Of a stretch of DNA of 64,000 nt, positions 47,464 through 58,297 are shown piece by piece. Below the pieces are notes generated by a model. The model saw only the letters and a program-made list of their open reading frames with translations. It searched no databases and was not told the DNA's origin. Within the stretch, counting starts at the first letter, position 1. Each line of letters begins with the position of its first letter. The position numbers and the translations under genes are program-made. Source of the stretch: Volvariella volvacea V23 (Eukaryota; Basidiomycota; Agaricomycetes; Agaricales; Pluteaceae); the NCBI GenBank assembly GCA_000349905.1, contig KB722739.1, forward strand, positions 1,548,809-1,612,808. Direction: 5' to 3'.

Positions 47464-48754
47464 ATGCTAGACAGAAGCCCCTCGCCCGATGAAGAGCGGC
47501 AGCCACTTACCCGATCAGTTGAGCCAGACAATGCATCAGAAGACGAAAGCGGAGAGTCGAACATCAAGACATCCCCGGTGGTCGACGGCTTCAGTACAAC
47601 TGAGAAGCTAGTGATGGAGGAGTTTCTCGTGCGTCCATTCTCAATTGTTTAGAGCTCTGATGCTCTATGGATGCTGACCAGTATCCCAGCGGGAAGTGCC
47701 CGGAATACTAAAGGAGGTATATGGGGAGAGTGGCGACCAGAGACCCTTCACGATCTGGGGAGTTGAGGTCACCGATATACATAGTCCACTGGCAAAGGGA
47801 ATTTATATCAAGTTCATTCGAGGAAGGTTAGCTACAGCTTTCGATGTTGTACTTGAGATGTATCGCTGAAGGCTAGCAGGTATCTGAGTGTGCGTGATGC
47901 ACGAGAGATGATGATCACGGTCCTGAAGTGGAGGCAAAGCGACGAATTCAGGAAATGTATGAAGGCTCTAGAACCCAATCATCAAAACGGAACATGGCAT
48001 GAATTGGATAAAATGAAGATTTCCGATATTGATGGCAAAGATAGGGGCGGAAGGCCCGTCGTGTATGTTCTACCACGAGTCCTCGATGAAGCGCACACTA
48101 ATAATGTGATAGCTATAACTACTGGGGCAATGTCAAATGGGATGAGTTGTTTAAGGATGCCAAAGACAAGGAAGATCGGGAACAAGTCAGGGAGGACTTC
48201 CTGAGGTAGGCCAGGCATTCTTATAGGGGCTACAATCTTGATCGTATACCAATAGGTGGCGAATTGCATTCATGGAAAAGTGCGCAAAGGAACTTGATTA
48301 CCTGAGCGTGGACCGCTTTCTACAGGTTCATGGTTCGTCGGGTTGCTTTCACTGGCTGAAGTGAAGGCTGAAATGCTTTAGATTATGCCAATATCCCTTT
48401 CGGAAGCAGGAACAAGAACGCCAGAAAGACCGCTGAGATGGTGACTAACCACATTTTTGATTATTACCCGGACTTTTTGGTAAGTCAGCTCAGCCTGAGT
48501 TCTCAAACTGTTCTAAATGCAGTGCACAGCACTGGAAAATCATGGTTAATGTTCCAGCACCACTGCCTTTCATATTTTGGCTTGGAAAGCTCACCTGGAT
48601 GTCATATCAGGTGTATGATAAGGTGGATGTCGTGGGTCGTGACGCCGAGAGCATTCGCAAGAAATTGGAGGAGTATGTGACGGAATCGAGATACGGCGTA
48701 GGCTCAAATACACATGTAGTCCGGGAGAAGGGACTCGGGCTTTCACCTGTCTGA
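47464..48754 (+). CDS. Sec14-like CRAL-TRIO lipid-transfer protein (copy 2)
   Basis: Seven exons: 47464-47628, 47690-47826, 47880-48062, 48113-48205, 48256-48332, 48382-48479, 48530-48754; 325 codons. An acidic N-terminus (MLDRSPSPDEERQPLTRSVE) is followed by FTIWGVEVTDIHSPLAKGIY, KFIRGRYLSVRDAREMMITV, then YNYWGNVKWDELFKDAKDKE, LDYLSVDRFLQVHDYANIPF, HIFDYYPDFLHWKIMVNVPA and FIFWLGKLTWMSYQVYDKVD. The CRAL-TRIO domain binds a phospholipid or similar ligand. Intron positions after GR|Y and after RPVV|Y match those of the copy at 30691-31893, so the two descend from one ancestral gene. This copy has longer loops and a different C-terminus (RYGVGSNTHVVREKG). Confidence 0.88.
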
Positions 48755-48977
48755 ACACGGACCTGGGGTTGGGTGCATTTTATTTTCCTTCTGTCTTGTC
48801 GCTGTATTGTGCATGCATAATCTGTACTTTCGTTCATGTATTGTAGCTCACACAGACTTGCCCAATCAGGAACTATACAGTTCTTCGCGAGTTGCCAGAC
48901 CAGGTTTCTCACGTTCCGAATACACACCCACAACACAAAGCCCGCCCGCCGTCAATACCAATAGCAAGTACCTCGAA

Positions 48978-49493
48978 ATGGTCAGTACCGCTGCTAGTGT
49001 ATCCTCGTTCTTGACTCAACTCAAAACTGACTGTGCTACAGACAAAACGCACCAAGAAGGTCGGCATCACTGGTAAATACGGCACTGTGAGTGATCCAGA
49101 CGAAACCATAATCACTGGTTAACTAAACGCTTCCTGTGCAGCGTTATGGTGCCTCTCTACGGAAACAAGTTAAGAAAATGGAAGTGTCGCAACACGCTCG
49201 TTATACTTGCACTTTCTGCGGCAAGGTATCAAATGGTCCTTTCCGGTTCACGATTCAAGATTTAATCCGGATTCCTTGTTTCAGGATTCAGTAAAGCGAA
49301 CTGCTGTTGGTATCTGGAGTTGTGGGGCATGCAAAAAAGTCATCGCTGGGGGTGCATGGACCGTTTCAACGACTGCTGCTGCAACCGTGCGCAGGTGCGT
49401 CTCCCTTATCACCTACTGATGACCCTTGGATGACGGAGTCCTTTCAAACTATTCAGCACAATTCGCCGCCTACGCGAATTGACGGAGGCGTAG
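48978..49493 (+). CDS. RPL43: 60S ribosomal protein eL43 (L37a family)
   Basis: Five exons: 48978-48980 (ATG alone), 49042-49086, 49142-49225, 49285-49394, 49457-49493; exactly 92 codons, the family length. The protein starts [20 protein letters not shown]. It carries the zinc ribbon YTCTFCGK...[16 protein letters not shown] and ends [14 protein letters not shown]. It has four introns in 0.5 kb. The donor directly after ATG (ATG|GTCAGT) means the start codon is a separate exon, like eS4 in this window. Confidence 0.96.
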
Positions 49494-49696
49494 AGCCGCT
49501 TCCATTTTGTTCCGTCTCTCTTCCATTCGCAGCCCTCCGTATCGCTCTCCCATTCCTTGTATGTCCATATGCACACCAATGAACGACTATGAACTGCAGC
49601 AGTTTATGGAATTCACGCACAATTACTTGGTCAGTTGCGATGGGGGTATTAGTGGGCGAATGTACGAAAGATCATACAAAATGTCAGGATGCTAGA

Positions 49697-51305
49697 TCAC
49701 CCGACTGGAATACCATTAACATCATCAACTTCAATGTCGCCATCAGCGTCTACATCTCGCCCTATAAGATACAAGGGATCGACCACTTCTGCCAGGGCTT
49801 CTTGCCGCTCTTCCTCTTCTTCTTGGCTTAGCGGGGCATGTGTCATATGGATGACCTCCCACTTGTCGTCGTATTGATCATATGCCTGGGCAGCAGTGAG
49901 GCAAAAGAACGCGCACAATGCAGTCACTCACGTTGATCCGTTTCTTCTTGAGGTGCATCTTGCGTTCGATGTTCTTGTAGAATGCACCCTTTGTACCATG
50001 AAGGGATTCGCCAAAACCCTCTTTGGCATCTCCATCGCGTATGATGAATAAGAATTCATTAGGTACTTCCTGTTCAACCTTGACTGTTTCATAATCCCGG
50101 ACGAATCGAAATGTCGTTTCCTATGCGCAAAACTGTTAGACAAGCATTCGGGCAGAATAAGCGATGACAACCTCTTGACTGTCTTGTACTTTGTAAGCTG
50201 GCAGAACAAGGCGCGTCTGCTTGAGGTTGACTGCAGCATCGTCGTCGCGAGTAAGATAGTAAGCCAAAAAGGAATCATGCTCTGTTTTCATAGGTCGTAA
50301 GATAGCGCAATCCAATCGAGGATCTTCCACCTATATGTCATATGGTAAGCGTTGATTCGGGGCGAGGATGGAAGAAAGCCATGGAATAGAGTGTACATAC
50401 GTCAACGGCTCGTTCTCCAGGTCTTTCTGAGAACCGGAACAGGTCGTATTGGTTGGCCCAGATATCAACATCAGGGAATACTTCGTAGGATTCGACGGCA
50501 GTGACATTGGGCTTGTTGGGATGCCGTAGGTTCTCGAAGGAGAAATTTTCGTTGCATGCTGCAAATGAGGCTTCGATATCTCGAATTTGGGCATTCCGCG
50601 AGACATCTATAGGTGCTGCCACAATATGCTTTCTGTATCAAAATAAGGTGTGAAGAACGACATGGGTAGGTGAGATGAAGGCGCGTACGGTTCCTGTTGA
50701 CCACCTCGTTGTACGTGGTCTCTGCCCGTCAGGTATTCTGTTTTTCTTAGCCACGGGACGTGTGCAAGTGGCGTTGAGGATCCACCAGCTGTGCTCATAT
50801 GTCCATTGGCAAAGGGTGTATGTGCAGAGGCATCATCCAGCAGGAACTTGTCTTTCGGGTGCAACTCGGGCAGGTTGAGGGGATCAGGATTAAGTTCTTG
50901 ATAACGATGGGCACGGCATTAGCCAGTGCATACTTGGTATAATCGAGAGAAGGGACTGTGCGCAGGGTGAAAAGGGGTATTCGAGGCTTACCAGAATCGT
51001 CTGCATTCTCCTCCCACAGGCACTCGTATAGACCAAGATCAAGAGGCATGCCACACTCCGCATCGACAATCATGGGTAATAATGTGTCATTTGCTAGTGC
51101 ATTCAGAAATTCTGGACGGCCGTAGCGCAGGGGATCCGTTGGAATATCCAAGAGTTTTGGAGGGCATGGGGGTGGTGGCAGAGGGTTGGAGTATCGGACG
51201 CGAACCAGAAGGTCAAGTTTCGAGCTACACAGCGGGGGACAACGTATGGGTCAGAAGAAGTGCCTGACAAAGATTGCGGGATACTGACCTTTTCTTGCTG
51301 CTCAT
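49697..51305 (-). CDS. PAF1: PAF1 subunit of the RNA polymerase II-associated Paf1 complex
   Basis: Seven exons: 51305-51289, 51224-50992, 50896-50689, 50632-50401, 50330-50172, 50120-49932, 49885-49697; 408 codons. The start MSSKKSSKLDLLVRVRYSNP has the invariant RVRYSNPLPPPPCPPKLL character of Paf1. It continues YGRPEFLNALANDTLLPMIV, PLDLGLYECLWEEN, the segment LTGRDHVQRGGQQEPKHIVA, PDVDIWANQYDLFRFSERPG, RPMKTEHDSFLAYYLTR and NEFLFIIRDGDAKEG. It ends with an acidic DADGDIEVDD tail. The complex supports transcription elongation and histone H2B ubiquitylation and H3K4/K36 methylation. The gene converges on eL43, with about 200 bp between stops. Confidence 0.94.
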
Positions 51306-51529
51306 TGGACTCGACCTGCAGTGTTATTGGTTCCAATCACGCACCTGGCCACCCTGCACGTGGATGCAGCCAAACAGAGCACAATAATGACGGAGTATTT
51401 ACTACTACCATGCAAATTGTGCGCTCACCAGCCGCAATGCCGTGACCCATGTGTCGCCCACTGCCGTATTTCCCAATGGTGGGATAGCGCCCAACTCTAC
51501 TAAGCCATCTATCCACGGTAACGCCAGCC
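51306..51529. promoter_or_regulatory. Divergent promoter region, PAF1 / oxidoreductase
   Basis: 224 bases between divergent start codons. No clear element found by eye. Confidence 0.35.
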
Positions 51530-53015
51530 ATGGCCTCTGCATTCCACCTCATCCAACGTCTCTACCAGGTTGGCTTCTGTTGGTCCTCGCATTATGAATA
51601 GAGTCACTGATGCATCCCGTAGAGTCAGAATCCACCCCAGGGGGCAAAGAACAATCCAATTAGATTTGGTATACTGGGTGCAGCAGCCATTGCCCCAGCA
51701 GCCATCATCACACCTGCTCGTAATCATCCAGAAGCTGTGGTACTTGCAGTCGCTGCGCGTAGCAAGGACAGGGCTGCAGCATACGCAAAGAAGCACGACA
51801 TACCAAAGGTGTATGGTGGTCCTACTGGGTACCGGGGCAAGTCGTCCGGATGTCAGCCGACTGAGGAGCCATTCTAATTCACTTGGCAGAGCTGATAAAT
51901 GACCCAGAGATAGACGCCATCTATAACCCTGTATGTGATAGACTTGCGGATTGATACTGGGTGCTGATTAAGGCAAAGTTACCGAACGGCCTACATTATG
52001 AGTGGACATTGAAGGCTCTGGCTGCTGGGAAACACGTGTTACTTGAAAAGCCTTCCGCAAATACGGCAGATGAGACGCGCGAAATGTTTGAATTCGCAGA
52101 GAAGAGAGGGCTTGTATTGTTGGAAGCCTTTCACTATCGGTCAGCCTCCAGCCAGCAACCAGACCCCAAGGCACTGACGACAGCACAGCTTCCATCCCGC
52201 CGTCCAGAGGGTGAAGGTCATCTTGGAATCGGGCGAATTGGGGGCCGTACGTAACTTGTCTGCGACACTCACAGTCCCTAGTGGTTTTGTACCCCAGGGC
52301 GATATACGACTTGATTACCAACTGGGTGGCGGCGCCCTTATGGACATGGGATGTACGTGTTGCCGTGTATTTCGTTGGTGCCCCGTGGCAACTGTTCAGC
52401 GTGGTGACAGGTTACACGATAAATTGTGTACGGTATCTCGCAGGCCTCGAACCGACGGAAGTCCTGTCCGCATCGTATGCTTTACCGATACCCTCGCCAG
52501 GATCTGCAGGAAAGGTGGGCCGGTGCACGACCGCCACTCTGGCTTTCCCTAATGATGTAACTGCCACGATTACGTGCGACATGGGCATACCTCACAGATT
52601 TGGGTTTATCCCGCGCTTCCCTCAGGTGGCAGTGTTGCTACAATGCGAAAAGGACGACATAGAATTGTATAATTTTGTCGCGCCCACGCTTTATCACTCC
52701 ATCATCGTCAAGAAAAAGGGGGAAAAGGGAAATGTGCAAAAACGCGAGGAGAAGGTTTACAAATTTGCAGACAGTGGCATTGAGGGACGAGGTGATGCCG
52801 ATTGGTGGACGGCTTACAGGCAACAACTGGAAGCATTTGTAGATCGACTCAAAGGTCGTGAACCTCACACATGGTTGGACAAGGAGGACTCAATCGCGAA
52901 CATGGAATGGATTGAAATGGTATACGCCAAGGTGAGGGCAGTGCCAGTCCCGCAGAATTGTGCTGAACTTGGGCTAGGGAGTCGTCCCAGGTCAGCATAC
53001 AGGGAATCGGAATGA
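51530..53015 (+). CDS. Gfo/Idh/MocA-family oxidoreductase (dihydrodiol-dehydrogenase-like)
   Basis: Six exons: 51530-51568, 51623-51836, 51890-51930, 51979-52139, 52189-52352, 52411-53015; 407 codons. The Rossmann start is PIRFGILGAAAIAPAAIITP, with VVLAVAARSKDRAAAYAKKH, then YNPLPNGLHYEW and the family lysine in AGKHVLLEKPSANTADE. LLEAFHYRFHPAVQRVKVIL and LDYQLGGGALMDMGCYTINC follow. The C-terminal domain ends with WWTAYRQQLEAFVDRLKG. NAD(P)-dependent oxidation of a sugar- or diol-like substrate is expected; the actual substrate is unknown. Intron 2 best fits a GC donor (CGGG|GCAAGT, 51837) giving GYRELINDPEID. A GT donor at 51816 (TATG|GTGGTC) would also keep frame but drops seven residues. 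Confidence 0.88.
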
Positions 53016-53117
53016 ATCGGATGACATCATGGAATATTACGTATTTGTTGGGATATCCGAGTTTATTAAAATAAAGAAATTATAAAATACGATGGCCAAA
53101 ACGATTTAGCGAGCGCA

Positions 53118-55323
53118 ATGTCCTCCTCGCCTCTAACTCTTCCTCTCGCAAAGCGTGTCACCGCCCGACGAGGCTCCACCTCCGCCTCAGATCCCTACGG
53201 CCGCAATGCCCGCCTCAACGAGAATCCCAACCGTGCTACCGCGAGCACCCTCACCATCGTTCGTGTCCCCCAACCACCACCTGGCACTAATCTTCCGGTG
53301 CAAGAGCCACGCAGATTTGGATCTCACAGGCGGATTGGAAGCAATCCAAATATCAGCCCCAGCGTACCCCACAACCAAATAGACTCGCCAACCCGCATTA
53401 GTTTTGCTTCGGCATCCTTTGGCGGTCTCTCTCAGACATCGAATGCTCACGGGGCTCCGACTAGCCCCTCGTCCTCCCCTCGCTTGCGACCCGCATCCCC
53501 CAGATCGAATGCACCTTTGCTGCCGTTGGGGAAACCTCGTCTGACGCCAGACCAGCTTGTCGACTTGGCCCGCCAATCCCTAAATCCTCGTTATTTGCAG
53601 CAACAAACTCACGGACATTCTGCGAATTCACCCAGTAGCCTTTATTCACCCTCAACTCTTCGTCCTGGATTTCCGTCCCTCCAGTCATCAACGCCTGCTT
53701 CTGCTGCTGCTGCTGCTGCTGCTACGTTTCGACCTCTCCCTGATGATATTTATCTCCCCTTTATCGATCGTCCTTCTGAGGTCCTGTCATTGATTTCAAC
53801 TCCGCCTTCGCTCAAGCTTTTCCAACTTTTGGAGCAAACGTTTCCAAGATCAGATACCCCGTTACCCGTCGACCCTGACTCACTGCCCGTGGACTCTACT
53901 AAATGGGGGTATCCCCAGCTGTATGCATGGTTAACCCGGGTCGATCGTGATATTGCCCCAGACCCATTGTGGGTTTTGAGAGCAAAGAAATGTGTCGTCC
54001 ATCATTCCGAGCTTATCTGGGAGCGCATGAAAGGCGCGTTAGGTGTACCACCGGAGCTGGATATGGATGCGGATGAGATCGAGGGTTACGATTCTGGCTC
54101 TTCCTCGTTGAATACGGATGAAATATCCGACGACGAAGGAAGAAAAGCGCGAGGTCACTGGGAAGATTGGGACGCAATAATAGACTCACCAGTCTTTGAT
54201 CGCGAGCAAGGCAAGGGAGGGTCGCCTGTCGCTTCCCGGCGCCAAACCATAGAGTTCGCCAGCAGAGTACCCCTTCCTGGTCGATCAACGACCGACGGGG
54301 AAACAACTAGTCCTCACATTGCGTCTGCTGGTGAATCACCACCCACCATTTCCCACCGACTGGCAACACTGGACTTGGATCAAGATGTGATGTCTTTGTC
54401 CACTGTATCCATTGAACCTCTCCTAACATCATCAAGCACATCCTCTGCAAATCCCCCTCCATTATCATTGCCCCTTTCTGTTGGTCAGGCTGAGGATCCC
54501 TCTGGTCTCGGAGATATCGCAGAAGGTACTGAGGAAGAGGAGGAAGAAGCGGAGGCTGATGCCTCTGGTAAGGCAGCTAAAAATGCGTTAGCGGCGTCTC
54601 CTAAGCCAGACCCTCACCTTATACACCCTTCCCAAATTCAAGGCCTGAAAATCAGTACAAACCCTCTCTCTATTTCTGGTGCAGCCACTGCTGTTTCCAT
54701 TGGGTCTCCTCTGCTTGGACCATCGTCGCCGGGAACTTCATATTCGGGTTCGGTTCCTCACTCAAGGAGCCCCAGTGTTGGCTCCCTTGGCTCGCTTCGT
54801 GCTGGCTTTTTGAGACGATCAGATTCCTTTGGGAGCGTTATATCTTCCGGCACTGGCCCATTTACGCCAGGTGTCTGGGATGATACGCCATATGATCCTG
54901 TTGGTGACCGAGCGCCCGGAAATCCACTATTCCCGTCCAACTTTGCCAGATTGGCTGTGGGGCCCACTCTAGCTGCAAAGTACGTTAATTCCGAACTAGC
55001 GCGATCCATAGCTAACCTTATTCATCAGCAATCACTCCTTGAGACATCCAATGCATCCACCATTATCCAGATATACGCCACATCATGGTGGACCTAGTCC
55101 TTCCACTACACCATCTGTAATCTCTGCTGCGACTTCTCCGTTGGTCCCATCTGGTGGTCTCAAGGCGCGAACTTATTCCCACGGGGTGGCTGTGGGATAC
55201 ATTGGTGTGGGTAAGGATGCTACTAGAAGTGTACCAGAGAGCTCTGCGAGTGGTGGCGCCACTCCAGACAAGATTAGAGAGGATACTAAGTCCTCTGCGT
55301 CAGGAAGTGCAAAATCCTCTTAA
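53118..55323 (+). CDS. Unrecognised Ser/Pro-rich protein, 718 aa
   Basis: Two exons, 53118-54979 and 55029-55323, joined in frame by a 49-nt intron (GTACGT..ATCAG); 718 codons. Most of the protein is disordered, with very many SP, TP and SPS sites, an Ala run (ASAAAAAAAT) encoded by a GCT repeat, and a Glu run (EEEEEEAEAD). One segment, about residues 205-315, looks folded: PSEVLSLISTPPSLKLFQLL, WGYPQLYAWLTRVDRDIAPD and PLWVLRAKKCVVHHSELIWE. I do not know this domain. The composition suggests a regulated scaffold or cell-polarity protein, but that is a guess. Confidence 0.75.
53697..53723 (+). repeat. GCT trinucleotide repeat in coding sequence
   Basis: A near-perfect run of about eight GCT/TCTGCT units coding for poly-alanine inside the 718-aa protein. 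Such runs vary in length between strains. Confidence 0.7.
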
Positions 55324-55425
55324 CTTTACATATTTGCTTCCTGCTTAGCAAAACGGAAGAGGGAGAGGAAAGCCTCTGGACGTTGTTGATATTTTCACTG
55401 GCTGTATTTGGGTTTATCGTTGTAC

Positions 55426-55498
55426 GCAAAAAGCTCGTATAATCCTGAGTACTCAAATGTTGTACATTTGAGTACTCAGGATTATACGAGCTTTTTGC
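55426..55498. repeat. Perfect 35-bp inverted repeat with a 3-base loop
   Basis: Left arm 55426-55460 (starting GCAAAAAGCTCGTATAATCC) and right arm 55464-55498 are exact reverse complements around the loop TGT. It lies about 100 bp after the stop of the 718-aa protein gene and about 75 bp before the RPF1 start codon. In either transcript it would fold into a very stable hairpin. Confidence 0.9.
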
Positions 55499-55573
55499 AT
55501 TGTTTGTGTGTGACAAATACCATAATGATGATCTCATCAAAAGCTGGTCGCATTTCCAAATAAATACCACAAT

Positions 55574-56936
55574 ATGGGGAACACCCGGGCAACACCCTCG
55601 TCCATAAAGAACAAGATCAAAAGAGAGGAGATATCTAGAAAGCAAAAACGAGAAAAGGGTCAGCGCAAACTCCAGCGACGATTGGAATTGGCGAAATTGG
55701 AGGCGAATGACCCACTTGCAAAAAAAGTGAGCTTCAACTGTTCCGGGCTTGAACGTAGAGAGTCCTCATAGTAAGGTAGAAAAGGCAAGCAGAAAATGTG
55801 CCGCATACATTGGACAATATGCGCGAGTTCGATCCTTCGATATTGCCCAACGATCCCTCTACTTCACTCGCTGCTCAGGAGGAATTGGCTGCAGATATGG
55901 CAGCGGACGTCTTTGCAGAATACTTCACATCAATAGATGATCCATCTATACCACCAAAAGTATTGATAACGACCTCTCCGAAGGCTTCGAGGGCTACATA
56001 TGATTTCTGTGACGAGCTTGTTGGCATATTCCCTGGTGCCGAGTTTATCAGACGAAGGAAGGGTAAGGGATTTGAGATTGGGTGGATTGCTGCCTGGGCT
56101 GGTGGGAGGGGGTATAAGCACTTGATTGTGGTGAACGAGGATATGAAGAAACCCAGTGCGTACTTTTTAATTGAATTAGTATCATATAGGAGCTAATGCA
56201 AACCAGACGCCGTTACATTAGTTCATTTACCCCATGGTCCTTCGGCCTTCTTCAGACTCACTTCCATTGAGCTCACCAAACAAATATTCGTCAGTCTGAG
56301 ACTTCTGTGCATGTTCACGCAATTCGTGCTCATAGCTCTACAAGGGTCATGCAAGAGCCACACCTCATCATCCGGAACTCGTATTAAATGGCTTCGCGAC
56401 ACGCTTGGGTCATGCAGTAGGAAGGATGTTTCAAACAGCCTTCCCACCCATGCCTGAATTTCAAGGTCGGCAGGTTGTAACGCTACACAACCAAAGAGAC
56501 TTTATTTTTTTCAGACGGCACAGGTATTGTGGCTTTAGTGCGTATTCGTTGAAGGGTGCTCACTGGGTGATCAGATATGCGTTTCGTTCAACAGAGAAAG
56601 TTGCACTACAGGAAATAGGACCAAGATTCACTCTCAAACTTCGTTGGGTCAAAAAGAGCATCCCAGCTGTTCAGAATTTTGGGGAGCAACCTCAATCTCT
56701 TGATTTTGACGTTGATACCACAGAGGTTGCTACAGAGGAAACTAAAGAAAAGCACCAAGAAGGCGAGAGCTACGAGGACAATGTGCCAGAAAACAAACCC
56801 AGAATTGTTCCGCCGAAGGAAGACGAGTATTTGTGGATGTGGAAGGTCAGGTTTTGTTATTTTCTCCCTCTGAACGCCAGTCTGATAGTCGATGTAGCCT
56901 GAGCTTGAGACTACGAGACGGACTTTCTTCCTGTAG
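55574..56936 (+). CDS. RPF1: RPF1, Brix-domain ribosome biogenesis factor (60S)
   Basis: Six exons: 55574-55726, 55780-56155, 56207-56289, 56345-56523, 56575-56845, 56898-56936; 366 codons. The basic start [20 protein letters not shown] leads to the Brix domain. This contains [60 protein letters not shown], then [20 protein letters not shown] and [19 protein letters not shown]. It ends with [20 protein letters not shown] and [16 protein letters not shown]. The order and the C-terminus distinguish RPF1 from IMP4 and BRX1. RPF1 acts in pre-60S assembly in the nucleolus. For exon 4 the acceptor ACAAG|GGTCAT (56344) is preferred over CATAG (56332); both keep frame and differ by four residues. Confidence 0.93.
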
Positions 56937-57213
56937 TCGATGCTATATTGTAGCCGTACCAAGACGCAGTGCCAGCGTATACACCATGTACTTCGAAACA
57001 CTCACACACACATACGCCCACCGTTTGCAATTGCTCAATACCGGCAAACGGCTGCCCATTTGACGGAAGTCAGCTAAAGAACTCATACCATGGCACGAGT
57101 CCTATCGTATCCTGTGAATTACGATGTTATTGAAGAGAGTACAAACGTACAATTTATGGCTACTATAATCTTGAGCCAGTGTCAATTTGCCGTGCACAAA
57201 GGTGACCACTGCG

Positions 57214-58025
57214 TCAGTCATCTTCATGAATCACCACCCTTGGCTCGTTTACGACTGCGACAGCGGGTTGCACTTCAGCTTGTCCTTTTGGTAGCTGACT
57301 TCGCGATTCTGTAGTTCCTTGGTCCGTTGGTTGGGGTCCTTCCTCTTCTGCATCACTGTCAGCATCCTCCTCATCCTCTTCGCCTGGTTTACGGAATACG
57401 AGCTCTTTCCCGTTGACCAGTCGTCTCTTTTTGATGGGTATGTCTTGTGATGGTGTGGTGCCTCCTTCCTGCCTACCACTACTCGTCGTCGCGTCATTGT
57501 GAGATGATTCAGCAGCCCGTGCTGCTGCAACCTTTGCTCTATCCTTCTTCTTCTGCCGTTTTGCCCGATTTTTGGCTGTTTTGGCCTCAGCAGCTTCTTC
57601 TGCCTCTCTTCTTTTCCGTTCAAATTCGGCATCCACTACCTCCTGTTTTGATATGTGAGCGACTAAAGCAATAGTTTAGAGTTGATCTGTACCTTAGTTG
57701 CTTCCTCCTCCAATAGCTTCAACCTCTCGTACTCTCTTCTCCTGCTTGCCTTGTAAACATGGAATTCACCACTTCCTGCTCCTGCACTTGATCCCTGCAC
57801 GTTCTTCATCATCTCTCTAGCAGGTCGTATAGTCTTCTGCTTCGGTGCAGGAGGTATATATGCTGGTTTTGCAGGATCTTTCAGGAGCTTCTCTAACTGA
57901 CTGCGCTGTTTCTCTAGTGGTGTTAAAGCATGTCGGTTGACCGCAGGAGCAGGCGTATTTGATGTAGAACGGGAGGATCCTGCCCCAGGTGCAGGTGAGG
58001 CAGACGCAGAACCGGCATTAGACAT
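57214..58025 (-). CDS. PRKRIP1-like protein (DUF1168)
   Basis: Two exons, 58025-57693 and 57642-57214, 253 codons. A Ser/Ala/Pro start (MSNAGSASASPAPGAGSS) precedes the conserved part: TPLEKQRSQLEKLLKDPAKP, FHVYKASRRREYERLKLLEE, and VVDAEFERKRREAEEAAEAK with TAKNRAKRQKKKDRAKV. The long basic helix following HVYxxxRRREYxR is the hallmark of PRKRIP1. In spliceosome structures it contacts U2 snRNA and U2 proteins as a single helix. The tail is acidic (EEDEEDADSDAEEEG). The shorter downstream start is preferred over an extended in-frame ATG at 58223, whose added residues look non-coding. It converges on RPF1, with 277 bp between stops. Confidence 0.87.
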
Positions 58026-58297
58026 TATTGTGAAGGCGACTAGGAACCCCGCTGGAGAGGATGCAGAGGGGTTGTCTAACAAAGATAAACACCGCCATCC
58101 TAAGAAGAGTTGGACATAGCCCACGCGCCTAAATCTCGATTCAAAATTAATCCAACGCACTACTAAGCTACGCTTTATATTAATATACCAAAAATGAACA
58201 GAAACAGAATATATGCAAAGCATGTTACGAATAAGGGGTCACTTGTGCGGACACAGCAGAACTTGATACTCCGTTAAAACCTGAATCAGGGAGACCT

